Shown in pieces: positions 16,367-27,062 of a stretch of DNA of 52,123 bases (position 1 is its first letter; each line of letters begins with the position of its first letter). The DNA comes from Planctomycetota bacterium (GTDB lineage: Bacteria; Planctomycetota; Planctomycetia; Isosphaerales; Isosphaeraceae): NCBI GenBank assembly GCA_021791715.1, contig JAJYWB010000041.1, positions 1-52,123 of the forward strand, read 5' to 3'. A model generated the notes under the pieces. The model saw only the letters and a list, made by a program, of their open reading frames with translations, was not told the DNA's origin and did no database searches. The position numbers and the translations under genes are program-made.

Positions 16367-18610
16367 TCAATCAACCGTTGAAAACTCGTTGCAATTGAGC
16401 AACACGAGGCAAAACGCGCGAAGCGCCTCGAACCGCGCCGCGGAGCGGTCTTCGGGTTTGGGACGACGGCGAATCAGCGCGGCTTGCTCGTCGAGGAACG
16501 AAAGCGAATCGCGCAGTTCGGTTTCGTTCGGCGATCGCGCGAGCGCGAGCCGAAAACCTCGTTCAACCTGCGCCGCTTGATCGTCGCCCACTTCTCGCGT
16601 CAGCCGTTCGGCGAACCGCCTCGCTTGTTCATGTAAAAACGCGCTGTTAAGTAACGTGAGCGCCTGGGGGGCGGTCGTCGTCACGGCGCGACGCGGGCAC
16701 GGCTCGGACGTGTCGGGAGCGTCGAGGACCTCGAGCTCGGGGAGGGGTAACGATCGTTTTACATGAACATAAATGCTTCGTCGCGCCGCCGATTTTTCGT
16801 CGGAGGGTCCCCAGCCGCTTCCCGGCCGCGATTGTCTGGCGAGAACTTCGGGAGCGATCGGCGGGGTGACGCTCGGTCCGCCGATTTCGAGATTGATCGC
16901 CCCCGAAACCGCCAGGATCGAATCGCGGATCGCCTCGGCCTCGAGCCGGAGCGGCGGCCTGCGCCACCAGAGCGAATTCTCGGGATCTTTCTCGTTCGAG
17001 GCTTCGTTCCATTCGAGGGAACGCCGATACGTTGAAGACGTAACGATCAACCGATGAATCGGCTTAAGCCGACCTCCGTTGGAAATCAGCTCGGAGGCGA
17101 GCCAATCGAGCAGTTCGGGCTCGCTCGGCTCCTCGCCCATCACGCCGAAATCGCTCGGCGAGGCGACGATCCCCTTGCCGAAATGATGCTGCCATAAACG
17201 GTTAACGATCACACGATACGTAAGCGGATTGCGCGGGCTGACGATCCAACGCGCGAGCGCCAGCCTTCTGCCCGTCGTCTTTCCCCCCTCGGGAGGCGTT
17301 ATCTTCGGCGTTTCCGAATCGATCGCCGAAAGAAAACCGGGAGAAACCTCGGCGCCTGGTGAGTGCGCGTCGCCTCGAATCAAAAGATGCGTCGCGGGAG
17401 AACTCGGCCCGTCGTCGGTGACGGCGAGCGCACGCGGCAAAGGCGCGGGACGATCGGCCTCGACCTCGGCGATCGCTCGCTCAAGCTCGGCCAAACGCTT
17501 CTTTTCGTCGCCGCTCAATCGAGCCGAAACGTCGTCGGGCTTAACCTTCAGTTTCGCTTTCGCTTTTCGCGCGAGCGATTTCTGCTCGGAATCTCGACGA
17601 TTCTCAGGGGTTTGAAGCGCCGCGAGCGTGTCGTTATCAAGCGCGGCGAGCCGCTCGGCTTCGAGCCGCTTGGCGACGGGCTCTCGAATCGATTCGAGCT
17701 TCTCCCGCAACGGCCTCAGACGCTCCTCAAACCGCGCGACTCTCTCTTGATAAAGCTTCCGCTCGGCGTCGGTCGCGAGATCGAGTTCAATGCTGTCGAG
17801 ATCGCCCCGTTTGAAACGCCGCGCCGGGGTGAAGAAAGATAAAAGCTTGTAATAATCTTTTTGAGTGATCGGATCGAACTTGTGATCATGACATCGCGCA
17901 CAGTGGACGGTCAGTCCCAGCATCGTCGTGCCGACGGTTTTCACAAGATCGTCGAGCTGGTCGAATCGGTCCATCACGGGGTCGGCGGGTTCGTCGTCGA
18001 CAAGCCCCACGCGAAGCATTCCCGTGGCGATTTTGGAATCGGCGGACGCCCCCGGCATCTCGTCGCCGGCGAGCTGCGCCGTCACGAATTGATCGTAAGG
18101 CGTGTCGCGATTGAGCGCCCGCACAACCCAATCGCGGTATTTCCAGGCGTCGGGCTTGGGATCGTCGCGCTCGTAACCGTGCGTTTCGCCGTAGCGAACG
18201 AGATCGAGCCAATGCCGGCCCCAGCGTTCGCCGTAATGCGGGCTCGCGAGCAAACGATCGATAACTCGTTCATACGCGTCGGGGCGATCGTCTTGCAAAA
18301 AGGCGTCGATCTCCTCGGGAGTCGGCGGCAGACCGATCAAATCGAAAGTCACACGCCGAATCAACGTCCGGCGATCGGCCTCGGGAGCGGGCTTAATTCC
18401 GTTCTCCTCAAGCCCTTGAGCGATGAACGAATCGATCGGATTGCGGATCGGCGCGGCGTCTTTCGCCTTCAACGACGGAGGATCGGGGCGAGAAACCGAA
18501 CGGAACGCCCAATATGTTTCATCGGCCGCGTAAGCGAGCGAAGAGACCCCAAGAACGAGCCCCAGGCCGATCACGAAGAGAGAACAAACTGTTCGAGACG
18601 GTTGATTCAT
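16367..18610 (-). CDS. PSCyt2/PSD1 (DUF1549/DUF1553) domain protein
   Basis: 747 residues with a Sec signal peptide (~1-28, ending near AYA). DUF1549/PSCyt2 spans ~55-265 and contains FDLIGLPPTPEEIDAFL, HYGERWGRHWLDLVRYGETH and the CARCHDHKFDP segment, where C237-x-x-C240-H241 has the form of a c-type haem site. A charged coiled region (~285-380) separates it from DUF1553/PSD1 (~440-735), marked by YRVIVNRLWQHHFGKGIVAS and an IPRL-like SLPLPELEVLDAPD stretch. The long-form N-terminal PSCyt1 cytochrome domain is absent. Probably periplasmic and partner of the DUF1501 product; function unknown. The first gene of a two-gene operon. Confidence 0.94.
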   Translation of the reverse strand: MNQPSRTVCSLFVIGLGLVLGVSSLAYAADETYWAFRSVSRPDPPSLKAKDAAPIRNPIDSFIAQGLEENGIKPAPEADRRTLIRRVTFDLIGLPPTPEEIDAFLQDDRPDAYERVIDRLLASPHYGERWGRHWLDLVRYGETHGYERDDPKPDAWKYRDWVVRALNRDTPYDQFVTAQLAGDEMPGASADSKIATGMLRVGLVDDEPADPVMDRFDQLDDLVKTVGTTMLGLTVHCARCHDHKFDPITQKDYYKLLSFFTPARRFKRGDLDSIELDLATDAERKLYQERVARFEERLRPLREKLESIREPVAKRLEAERLAALDNDTLAALQTPENRRDSEQKSLARKAKAKLKVKPDDVSARLSGDEKKRLAELERAIAEVEADRPAPLPRALAVTDDGPSSPATHLLIRGDAHSPGAEVSPGFLSAIDSETPKITPPEGGKTTGRRLALARWIVSPRNPLTYRVIVNRLWQHHFGKGIVASPSDFGVMGEEPSEPELLDWLASELISNGGRLKPIHRLIVTSSTYRRSLEWNEASNEKDPENSLWWRRPPLRLEAEAIRDSILAVSGAINLEIGGPSVTPPIAPEVLARQSRPGSGWGPSDEKSAARRSIYVHVKRSLPLPELEVLDAPDTSEPCPRRAVTTTAPQALTLLNSAFLHEQARRFAERLTREVGDDQAAQVERGFRLALARSPNETELRDSLSFLDEQAALIRRRPKPEDRSAARFEALRAFCLVLLNCNEFSTVD

Positions 18611-19006
18611 GGCGGGACCGCTCGCTTGGGCCGATTGTTTATCTGGTGTTGGATTTTACGAGACGCCGACGATCATTGCAAGCTTCGTCTTATATCGGTT
18701 GTGGACGCCAAGATAAAACAAGATCGCGGAAAACCGAGTTTAATTGATTTCGGCGCCCGCTCGGCGCGAACAACGCATCGAAAAAAAGCCCGCTCGAATT
18801 TTGGAACGACACGCGAACCTCCTCGAATTTAATCGAGAACGAAGAGGTTAAAACACGCACAAAAATCGGCGCGAAGCGATTCCACAAGTTCGGAACGAAA
18901 CGTACGGTAAAGTAAAAATTCGACACGTTCCGATATTTTGAAAAAGCTTTCAAAGCGTTCCGAACAACAACTTTTTAACGGAACCTCCGGCGGGGATCGC
19001 CGAGCG
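18611..19006. other. gene-free interval between two minus-strand genes
   Basis: 396 bases, more AT-rich than its surroundings. It must contain the upstream region of the PSD1/DUF1501 operon. I see no convincing promoter, RNA gene or protein gene in it. Confidence 0.5.
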
Positions 19007-19996
19007 TCACGTGGACTCCGCGTCGTCTTGATGCGTGAAATCATTAAAAAGATCGCGTCGAACGTCGGTATCGGGTTCGGCCGCGGGCGGATTGGGCGCG
19101 GCGAACGTTCGATCGGTAAAGTGCGCACGTGGATTGAACGGATCGTCATTCATTGAACAGAAAACGTCATGGCGATGTTCGATCAGCCGTCGCTCAATCT
19201 CCGATTTGGTCACGATGTTTCGTCGGTCGAATCGCCGTCGAATTGAGCGATCTCCCGGTTCGGTCTTAAGCGACGCCTCCGTTCGGTCGAACTCCTCCGT
19301 CGCGGTTTCGCCGATCGATTCGATCGGGCGTGAAGACGTTACGGTATCTTGAAAATCGGCGGACAAGCACGCGTCGATCGCGGAACACGCGACCCGATCG
19401 ATCTCGAACGATCCTCGGTCGACCTTGAACGATTCTCGATCGACGTTTGAACGAGATTCGATAGGTATCCGATCCGATCGTTCGCTTGGAATCGGGTATC
19501 GATTTGAGCGGGCAAAGTCGTCGGCGATCAGGTCGCGGATCGACACGCGCTCACGATCGTTCGCGTGCTTTTCGCGATCGCGGCGGAAACCACGCAGATC
19601 TTGCATCGATTTCGAGAACAATCTTGCAAGATGCGCTTCGTAGCGGCAAAGCGCCAAGCATTCTTTGGATTCCAGGGCGATCTCGCCCGAATCGATCCGA
19701 GCCGAGCGAGCCGTCGCGATCGCTTCGATTTCGAGCAGAGTCGTGACGATTCGGTCGACGAGTTCGATCTCGAAGGCGCCCGATGGAGCGAGATCGTCGA
19801 TCAACCGCGCTCGTTTCCGTTGTGTCGAAACCTGCGACGAATCGTCGTTCGGCCGGGCGCGGTCGTCGTAACTCGCTTCAAACGGGCTGAAATCGGCGTC
19901 GTCCGGCGAAAAAACAGGGTTGTCGATCAAGCCTTCCGAAAGGCGCGAATCGATTCGGGTCACCAAACGTGAGGAGGAGTCGGTCGTGTGAAACAT
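19007..19996 (-). CDS. hypothetical protein, planctomycete 'L-A-P-x-G' helical family
   Basis: About 329 residues. The middle (residues ~65-150) holds the pattern LIDDLAPSGAFEIELVDRIV, then a long helix, then LALCRYEAHLARLFSKSMQD with LRGFRRDRE. The same order and wording occur in the N-terminus of the protein at 44629-46620 (ELCPVGALE... IIKYEAHLLRCLAGTMAELR RLQKER). From memory this is a frequent planctomycete protein family of unknown function, often found near mobile DNA. The C-terminal half is polar and low-complexity. ATG 19996 is chosen, with AAGGATT upstream; a TTG nine codons earlier precedes that site. Confidence 0.7.
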   Translation of the reverse strand: MFHTTDSSSRLVTRIDSRLSEGLIDNPVFSPDDADFSPFEASYDDRARPNDDSSQVSTQRKRARLIDDLAPSGAFEIELVDRIVTTLLEIEAIATARSARIDSGEIALESKECLALCRYEAHLARLFSKSMQDLRGFRRDREKHANDRERVSIRDLIADDFARSNRYPIPSERSDRIPIESRSNVDRESFKVDRGSFEIDRVACSAIDACLSADFQDTVTSSRPIESIGETATEEFDRTEASLKTEPGDRSIRRRFDRRNIVTKSEIERRLIEHRHDVFCSMNDDPFNPRAHFTDRTFAAPNPPAAEPDTDVRRDLFNDFTHQDDAEST

Positions 19997-20313
19997 CGCC
20001 GGAATCCTTAAAAAGAAAGACAAAAAGTGAAGGACAAAACAAATTCAAGCTTACAAGCACGGGCTTTTTTCGCCCTGGAATGATGATACGAGGTCGATAC
20101 CGATAACGCAAGAGAAAAATCTAGAAATTGCAAAAAAGCTCGCGGTTTGGGTGCGGAAGCGATCGCGCCGCGGGTTTCGATGAAATGTCGGCTAAAACGT
20201 GGGTTTGATTCCAACGCGAGTCGACTGGCGAAGCCGAATCGTCGTCGCTATGATTCGTTTTTGTACACGACGACGATCGATTCGAGCCGGAACGACGCGA
20301 GCGGGGGTTTTGA

Positions 20314-23298
20314 ATGGCGGATGTATGGAGTGATGAGCAAATAAGGTCGCTCGCTCCCGATCCCGCCTCGGCTCAGGCGGGCTTCGAGCTGGCGAATTCG
20401 GGTCGATTCGCTCGCATGGGGAAAGCGACGAACGCGATTTGGGGGGAATGCCTGGGAAGCGGTAAAAAACCGTATCAGATCAAGATCGACCTCGGCGAAC
20501 CCGCTTATGCTTGCTCGTGCCCGAGCCGAAAGTTTCCGTGTAAGCACGCTCTCGGTCTTTTGATGATTTGGAGCCGAAATCCCTCCTCGGTGATCGCCGA
20601 AGACCCTCCCGATTGGGTATCGAGCTGGCTCGAATCGCGGGCGAATCGAGCCGAGAAAAAAGCTTTGGCGGCGAAAGACGCTTTGAATCAAGAAGCGACG
20701 AAATTCCGATTGGAGGTCGATTCGGGCTCAAAGGTCGATCGAGTCGAATCCACCGCGAAGAAAAAGCGCGACGCGGCGCGGAACGCGAGCGTGGTCGCGG
20801 GGCTCGACGAACTCGACGTGTGGCTCGCCGATCTCGCGAGGCGAGGGCTTGGAACGCTTCCGAACGAAACGAAGAGCGTTTGGGACGAGCGAGCGCGGCG
20901 GATGATCGATTCGAAAGCGCCCGGCGTCGCGCGGCGGCTGCGTTTAATCGAATGCATACCATTAACGGGCGAGAATTGGAGCGTCTATTTACTCGATCGA
21001 CTCGCCGAGTTGCACGCGATCGCCGAGGGTTTTCGAAGGATCGATTCGCTGCCGCCTCCGGTTCAAGACGATCTTCGCGCGGTCGTCGGCGTAACGGTCG
21101 ATCAGGGTTCGCTCCGCTCGGGCGCGGGAGTTCGCGATCTGTGGAGCGTCGTCGGCCGAAGCGTCGAGATCGACGATCGCTTGCGGACGCGACGAACCTG
21201 GCTCGTCGGTCGGTCGACGAATCAACCCGCGCTCGTTCTGGATTTCGCCTTCGGCGCCGCCGCGTTTCCTCCGCCGCTTCCCGTCGGCGCCGCGGTCGAC
21301 GGGGAACTCGTCTTTTTTCCCGGATCGGTTCCGCTACGCGCAATTATGAAAGAAGGCGTTCAATCGATAACCGCCGATCCCGATCCTTTCCCCGGGGTTC
21401 GTTCGATCGATCGCGCCTTACTGGGTTACGCCGGCGCGCTCGGCTTGAATCCATGGATCGAGCTTTATCCATTTGTTCTCAATCATATTACATTAATACG
21501 AATTAACGGTTCTTGGTTTGCGCGCGACGAAGCCGGAGCGATCGTTCCGATTTGCGGAAGTTTCCAGCACGGTTGGGGGTTGTTGGGATTAACCGGAGGG
21601 CGACCGTTCGATCTCGCCGCCGAGTTCGACGGCGAAACGCTTGAACCCCTCGCGTGCCGGTTCGAAGGCGCCGTTCGGTCGCTTGCGCGCGACGATTACC
21701 CGCCGCGAGGAGCGGGATCTCCCGCGTTCGTCGCTCCCGCCGACTCGGCGCGAACGTTCCTCGAACTCGCCGCGTCGGCGCTCGTCGGCGTCGAACGCAA
21801 GCCCCCGCCCAAACCTCCCCGCTTCGTCGCCGAATCGATCAAGGGATTCGATGAACATAATAAAACGAAATACCTTTATGATCTTGCGTTCACAACTTCA
21901 ATCACGGCGAAGATCGGTCGAAAACCGCCGCTCGATCCGAACCCTCCCGAACCCCCTTGCGAACCCGACGCGATCCCGCCGTGCGGTCGAGACGCGGCGC
22001 GGCGATTGCTCGATATGATCGCCGGCAATCAAGATATTTATATTAAGGAATGGCTGCAAATTCTGAAACGATCCGGCAAACGCGTTCTCGAAGGCGCGGT
22101 CGCGCCGCTGTTGGCTCGCGGGGTGAAAAACAAGCAATTACAACCCGATATTCGCGAGGCGATCGGCGAACGGGGTCGCTGGCTCGCGGCGCGGAATCCC
22201 GATTGGAGCTACGCGGTCGTCTCTCGCTCGGGCGAATCGGATTGCGACGAGAAATGGCGCACGGGTTCGAGGGACGAGCGGATCGCCGCTCTTGAAGCTT
22301 TGCATGAAAGCGAACCGGCGCGTGCTCTCGAACTTTTACAATCGACCTGGAAGACCGAATCGGCCGACGACCGCGCGCGATTCGTCGCGGCGTTGCGCAC
22401 GGGTTTGTCGATGAGCGACGAGCCGTTTTTGGAATCGACCCTCGACGATCGGAGCGCGAACGTCAGGCGCGAAGCCGCGGGGCTCCTCGCTCGCCTTGTC
22501 GAATCGAGATATTGCGGGAGGATGATCGAACGCTTAAAGCCGCTTGTTTCTTGGAGCTGGGGGAAGCTTAAACTCGAACTTCCCGGCGCGATCGAGCCGT
22601 CGATGTTTCGCGACGGTTTGGGAGAAACTCCCGAGGGAAAAGCGAATCGCGCTGCGGCGATCGGCGATCGATCGGGGCTTTTGCAGGCGATCGTCGCGGT
22701 TTGTCCAATCGGCTTCTGGACCGAGAAGTTCGAGGTCGAAGCGGCGAAAATCGTTCGCGCCGGATTGAAAAGTGAACACGCCGACGCGCTCCGAAGAGGT
22801 TGGTGCGCGAGCGCCGCGAGGGCCGCCGACCTAGCGTGGGCCGAGGCTTTGCTTATCGAATTTCACTCGCATGATTATAACTTGTATGATCTCAATCAAT
22901 ACGCGGAATTGCTCGGCGTTCTCTCGCCTTCCAAAAGAGACGCGTACTTATGCGAGAGATTGAATCGAGACGCTGGACCGTTGCGATCGGATCGGTTTTC
23001 GTTCAAGCTGATCGAGCGTTTCGCCCGGCCGATCGGGCTCGAACCTGCGCGGTTGATTCATGATAAATTCAAGTTTTCGATCGACGACGTTTCGATGCGC
23101 GACCCGAAACGGTTCGATCACGCTTTGGCGGCGTTCATTCCCGAACTCGCGGCGATCGTTCCGGTCGAACTGTTCGACGAGATCGAGATCGGCGAAGCCG
23201 CGATGATGAGGACGTTCGGATACTCTTATGAAGAATCGTATCGGAAATTTATTGAACGCTTGGCGTTCCGCCGAGCGATGTATAAGGAGCTTATGTAA
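20314..23298 (+). CDS. SWIM zinc-finger protein, first gene of a MoxR/VWA cassette
   Basis: 994 residues. A SWIM finger lies at residues 67-78: Cys67-x-Cys69-x6-Cys76-x-His78 in YACSCPSRKFPCKHALGLL, following GECLGSGKKPYQIKIDL. The remainder is a large helical region, with HEAT-like repeats around residues 660-760 (VRREAAGLLARLVES), resembling DUF5691-type extensions. SWIM fingers bind DNA or proteins. It is directly followed by MoxR-AAA, DUF5682 and VWA genes, the same set as E. coli yehQ/L/M/P, so it is probably the substrate-recognition or regulatory part of that system (inference). Rare-codon patches lie at 21466-21525, 21855-21900 and 22862-22905. Confidence 0.88.
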   Translation: MADVWSDEQIRSLAPDPASAQAGFELANSGRFARMGKATNAIWGECLGSGKKPYQIKIDLGEPAYACSCPSRKFPCKHALGLLMIWSRNPSSVIAEDPPDWVSSWLESRANRAEKKALAAKDALNQEATKFRLEVDSGSKVDRVESTAKKKRDAARNASVVAGLDELDVWLADLARRGLGTLPNETKSVWDERARRMIDSKAPGVARRLRLIECIPLTGENWSVYLLDRLAELHAIAEGFRRIDSLPPPVQDDLRAVVGVTVDQGSLRSGAGVRDLWSVVGRSVEIDDRLRTRRTWLVGRSTNQPALVLDFAFGAAAFPPPLPVGAAVDGELVFFPGSVPLRAIMKEGVQSITADPDPFPGVRSIDRALLGYAGALGLNPWIELYPFVLNHITLIRINGSWFARDEAGAIVPICGSFQHGWGLLGLTGGRPFDLAAEFDGETLEPLACRFEGAVRSLARDDYPPRGAGSPAFVAPADSARTFLELAASALVGVERKPPPKPPRFVAESIKGFDEHNKTKYLYDLAFTTSITAKIGRKPPLDPNPPEPPCEPDAIPPCGRDAARRLLDMIAGNQDIYIKEWLQILKRSGKRVLEGAVAPLLARGVKNKQLQPDIREAIGERGRWLAARNPDWSYAVVSRSGESDCDEKWRTGSRDERIAALEALHESEPARALELLQSTWKTESADDRARFVAALRTGLSMSDEPFLESTLDDRSANVRREAAGLLARLVESRYCGRMIERLKPLVSWSWGKLKLELPGAIEPSMFRDGLGETPEGKANRAAAIGDRSGLLQAIVAVCPIGFWTEKFEVEAAKIVRAGLKSEHADALRRGWCASAARAADLAWAEALLIEFHSHDYNLYDLNQYAELLGVLSPSKRDAYLCERLNRDAGPLRSDRFSFKLIERFARPIGLEPARLIHDKFKFSIDDVSMRDPKRFDHALAAFIPELAAIVPVELFDEIEIGEAAMMRTFGYSYEESYRKFIERLAFRRAMYKELM

Positions 23299-24531
23299 AT
23301 GTCTGTAAAATCGGATTCGAAAGATTCTCGGGGAAAGAACGCGGGGGGGCGAGGCGCGGCGGATTCGGCTGCGAATGGGGGCGATAAAGCGTCCGAGGGG
23401 GGCGACGACGGCGCGGGCTTGAAATCGGAATCGAATACGGTCGCGGCGGCGATCGATCGGCGCCGGCGGCGCGCCGAGGAGGAGTTCGCCCACGAACTCG
23501 CCGAACTCGAACGCCGCGACGATCGAAAACGTCCGCCGCGGTGGAGGCTCTCTCCTCGGGCGGTCGCGTCGTATCTGATGGGAGAAAAGCTTGAAAACGG
23601 TTTTATCGTTACGCCCAAGTATATCGGTAATCGTCGATTAATAGAGATCGCGATCGCGACGCTCGCGACCGATCGCGCCTTGTTGCTTTTGGGGGTGCCG
23701 GGAACGGCGAAGAGCCGGGTTTCGGAACATCTCGCCGCGGCGATCTCGGGAGATTCGACGCTGCTCGTGCAGGGGACCGCGGGAACGAGCGAGGAGTCGA
23801 TCCGCTACGGCTGGAATTACGCGCTCTTGCTCGCCGAGGGACCGTCGCCGCGGGCGATCGTTTCGAGCCCGATCCTCCGCGCGATGACCGAGGGGAAAAT
23901 CACTCGCGTCGAAGAATTAACGCGCATCCCCGCCGACGTGCAAGATTCTTTAATCACAATTTTATCCGAGAATACGTTACCCGTTCCCGAGTTGGGGATC
24001 GAGATCCCCGCCGCCAAGGGGTTCAACGTGATCGCGACCGCGAACAACAAAGATAAAGGTGTGAACGAGCTTTCCAGTGCTTTGAAACGTCGGTTCAACA
24101 CGGTCGTGCTGCCGACTCCCGCGACCGAGGAGGAGGAGGTCGAGATCGTGCGAAGCCGGGTTGAAAGCCTGGGTCGAGCGCTCGAACTTCCCGCCGAGCC
24201 CGCGGGGATCGACGAGATCCGCCGCGTCGTCGCGGTGTTTCGCGAACTTCGCGAAGGGGTGACGAGCGACGGCAAGACGAAGCTCAAACAACCGACGGGA
24301 ACGATGAGCACCGCCGAGGCGATCTCGGTGCTCAATCATGGGCTCTCGCTCGCGGGACACTTCGGCGACGGCGTTCTTCGCGCCGGCGACGTCGCCGCGG
24401 GGCTCGTCGGTGCGATCGTGAAAGATCCCGTTCAAGACCGCGTCGTCTGGCTCGAATATCTTGAAACCGTCGTCAAAGAACGCGACGGTTGGAAAGACAT
24501 GTACCGCGCGTGCCGGAACGTGACTTCATAA
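23299..24531 (+). CDS. MoxR-family AAA+ ATPase (YehL-like)
   Basis: 410 residues. A charged, disordered N-terminus (~1-55) precedes the AAA+ core. Walker A is LGVPGTAKSR with Lys138. The Walker B position reads KITRVEELTRIP, so the usual Asp-Glu is Glu-Glu, as I recall for YehL-type members. IPADVQDSLITILSENTLPV and VIATANNKDKGVNELSSALK RRF (sensor 1 and arginine finger) follow. MoxR ATPases act with VWA proteins to remodel or insert metal into targets. ATG 23299 directly follows the TAA of the SWIM gene, with AAGGAG 9 bases upstream inside it, so the two are co-translated. Confidence 0.93.
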   Translation: MSVKSDSKDSRGKNAGGRGAADSAANGGDKASEGGDDGAGLKSESNTVAAAIDRRRRRAEEEFAHELAELERRDDRKRPPRWRLSPRAVASYLMGEKLENGFIVTPKYIGNRRLIEIAIATLATDRALLLLGVPGTAKSRVSEHLAAAISGDSTLLVQGTAGTSEESIRYGWNYALLLAEGPSPRAIVSSPILRAMTEGKITRVEELTRIPADVQDSLITILSENTLPVPELGIEIPAAKGFNVIATANNKDKGVNELSSALKRRFNTVVLPTPATEEEEVEIVRSRVESLGRALELPAEPAGIDEIRRVVAVFRELREGVTSDGKTKLKQPTGTMSTAEAISVLNHGLSLAGHFGDGVLRAGDVAAGLVGAIVKDPVQDRVVWLEYLETVVKERDGWKDMYRACRNVTS

Positions 24532-24608
24532 TACTATATATTATGAATAATCGTATGATTAGCAATTAGGTTACATTATTTTATTACGCTGACACATACG
24601 GCGATTTT

Positions 24609-27062
24609 ATGGGGATAAGTGAAGACGAAAGCACGAACGACGGCGACGACCGCGGACGCGATCCCGCGGGGGAATCCGAGGTTTTCGTGCTGGGCGTACG
24701 GCATCACGGACCGGGATCGGCGCGGAGCGTCGTGCGCGCGCTCGAGGCGATCGAACCCGATTCGGTGCTGATCGAGGGTCCTCCCGACGCCGATTCGCTG
24801 ATTCCGCTCGCCGCCGATCCCGCGATGAAGCCTCCCGTCGCGCTTTTGGTTTATCGCGTCGATCGTCCCCGAAGCGCCGCGTTTTATCCGTTCGCCGAAT
24901 TTTCGCCCGAGTGGCGCGCGATCGTCTTCGCTCTCGAACGAGGCGTCCCCGTGCGCTTTATGGATTCTCCCTTAAGCGCTCGCGGATTCGACGACGACGA
25001 TTCCGACGAAAAGCCGAACGTCTCCGCTCCCGATAACGAATCGGAGAATCCTGATGTTCAAGAATCTCAGGAACATGAGAATAAAGAATCGATAAAGATT
25101 CGAAGAGTCGCTCGAATCGATCCGCTTCAGGAGCTCGCCCTTGCCGCGGGTTACGACGACGGTGAGGCTTGGTGGGAGGACGTCGTCGAACACAGGCGCG
25201 ACGGCTTTGATCGATTCGAGTCGATCGTCGAGGCGATGGCCGAGATTCGTTCGGCGTTCGCCGATCGAAGCGACGACCCCGACGAGCGTATTCGAGAAGC
25301 GAGTATGCGAAAGATCATTCGATCCGAGCAATCCGAAGGACGAAGGCGGATCGCTGTCGTTTGCGGAGCGTGGCACGCCCCGGCGCTCGTCCCGAGCGCG
25401 TGGCCCGGGGCGAAGGACGACGCCGCGGCGTTGAAGCGATTGAGGAAGATCAAAACCGCGGCGACGTGGATTCCCTGGACGCACGGCAGGCTGACTCGGG
25501 CGAGCGGCTACGGCGCGGGGATCGCTTCTCCAGGATGGTATGAACATTTATGGACGGCGCCCGATCGAGTCGTCGACCGCTGGATGGCAAAAACCGCGCG
25601 GCTGTTGCGAACCGAGGGGCTCGAGGCCCCGACGGCGAGCGTGATCGACGCGGTTCGGCTCGCCGACGCGGTCGCGGCGCTTCGCGGCAAGTCGCCGCCG
25701 GGGCTCGACGAACTCGTCGAGGCGACACGCGCCGTCTTTTGTTTTAATAACGATATACCGTTACGGCTGATTCATAAAAAATTGATCGTGGGAGAGACGA
25801 TCGGCGGAGTTCCGGGCACGACTCCGCGCGCTCCGCTCCGCGAAGATTTCGAGCGGCTGCGGAAAAAACTCAGGCTCGTCGCTTCTCCCGATCTCACGGT
25901 TCGCACCCTCGACCTCCGCGACGCGAACGACCTGGAACGGAGCCGGTTTTTGCATCGGCTCGCTCTTATGGGAATCGATTGGGGATCGTTAACATATGCC
26001 AATACAAAAGGAACGTTCAAAGAGGCCTGGGAGCTCGCGTGGCGCCCCGAATTTGAGATCGACCTGATCGAGGCGGGCGCGTGGGGTTCGACGATCGTCG
26101 ACGCGGCGACCGCGAAGGCGTGCGATCTCGCCGAACGCGCGTCCGACCTGCCCAAACTCGCCGAACTCGTCGACCGGGCGATCGTCGCCGATCTCGCCGC
26201 GGCGGTCGAACCGATTATGAAACGGTTTGAAGACAAAGCCGCGGTCGTCGGCGATGTCGATCAACTTATGAACGCGCTTCCTCCGCTCGCGAATCTGGCT
26301 CGGTACGGCGACGTGCGGGGATCGGATTTCCGTCTGATCGCGCACGCGACCGACGCGATGATCGCGCGGATCGGAGTCAACCTCCCTCCGGCGTGTCTCG
26401 CGCTCGACGACGACGCCGCGACCGCGACGGTCGAAGCGATCGTCAAGGCCGACGCGGCGATTCGATTGATCGATAAACCGGAACACGTTCATATCTGGAC
26501 CGACGCGCTCTTGAAGATCGTCGACGCCGAGCGGACGCATCGCAAAGTATCGGGAAGGTGCTGTCGCATCCTCTTCGACGCCCGCTCGATCGAAGCTCTG
26601 GACCTGGAACGGAGGATGTCGCTCGACGTTTCCACGACCGTCGAGCCCGACCGAGCCGCGGCGTGGATCGAGGGTTTTTTCAAAGGGAACGGCGATTTGC
26701 TCTATTACGACGACTCGCTCTTCGCGATCGTCGACGATTGGCTGGGATCGATATCGGAAGAATCGTTTATTAATCTCGCGCCGATCCTCCGCCGTACGTT
26801 CGCCGATCTCGACGCTCCGCTGCGGCGCAACCTCGGCGAAAAGGCGAGGGAGCTGTCCGATTCGCGTCGCGACGACGGATCGAAACGAACGGCCTCACGG
26901 CGAACCGGCGAAGCGACTTCGGGGCGAGCCGAAGACGACCGCGATCGCAACGCTTTCGACGCGAGTCGCGCCGCTCTCGTCGCGCCGCTCGTCGCTCGCC
27001 TGCTCGGGCTCGAATACATTGGAAACGAAGAATCGATTGAGAATAAAAAGGTAAAGGAATGA
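24609..27062 (+). CDS. DUF5682 family protein (YehM-like)
   Basis: 817 residues. The N-terminus VFVLGVRHHGPGSARSVVRA with VLIEGPPDADSLIPLAADP is the DUF5682 signature, related in outline to the TraB/ChaN-like 'E-G-P/H-H-G' folds. A further block is VVCGAWHAPALVPSAWPGAK with ATWIPWTHGRLTRASGYGAG ISSPGW-like glycine-rich sequence (residues ~255-310). The C-terminal half is helical and ends in a charged tail. No membrane segments. Function unknown; the conserved His and Glu residues suggest a hydrolase-like site, which is inference. It overlaps the VWA gene by 4 bases (ATGA) and lies 77 AT-rich bases after the ATPase gene. Confidence 0.9.
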   Translation: MGISEDESTNDGDDRGRDPAGESEVFVLGVRHHGPGSARSVVRALEAIEPDSVLIEGPPDADSLIPLAADPAMKPPVALLVYRVDRPRSAAFYPFAEFSPEWRAIVFALERGVPVRFMDSPLSARGFDDDDSDEKPNVSAPDNESENPDVQESQEHENKESIKIRRVARIDPLQELALAAGYDDGEAWWEDVVEHRRDGFDRFESIVEAMAEIRSAFADRSDDPDERIREASMRKIIRSEQSEGRRRIAVVCGAWHAPALVPSAWPGAKDDAAALKRLRKIKTAATWIPWTHGRLTRASGYGAGIASPGWYEHLWTAPDRVVDRWMAKTARLLRTEGLEAPTASVIDAVRLADAVAALRGKSPPGLDELVEATRAVFCFNNDIPLRLIHKKLIVGETIGGVPGTTPRAPLREDFERLRKKLRLVASPDLTVRTLDLRDANDLERSRFLHRLALMGIDWGSLTYANTKGTFKEAWELAWRPEFEIDLIEAGAWGSTIVDAATAKACDLAERASDLPKLAELVDRAIVADLAAAVEPIMKRFEDKAAVVGDVDQLMNALPPLANLARYGDVRGSDFRLIAHATDAMIARIGVNLPPACLALDDDAATATVEAIVKADAAIRLIDKPEHVHIWTDALLKIVDAERTHRKVSGRCCRILFDARSIEALDLERRMSLDVSTTVEPDRAAAWIEGFFKGNGDLLYYDDSLFAIVDDWLGSISEESFINLAPILRRTFADLDAPLRRNLGEKARELSDSRRDDGSKRTASRRTGEATSGRAEDDRDRNAFDASRAALVAPLVARLLGLEYIGNEESIENKKVKE

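Noticed and set aside
18690..18953. 87-codon minus-strand frame before the 19007 gene
   Set aside because: No ribosome-binding site or family resemblance; AT-rich intergenic DNA.
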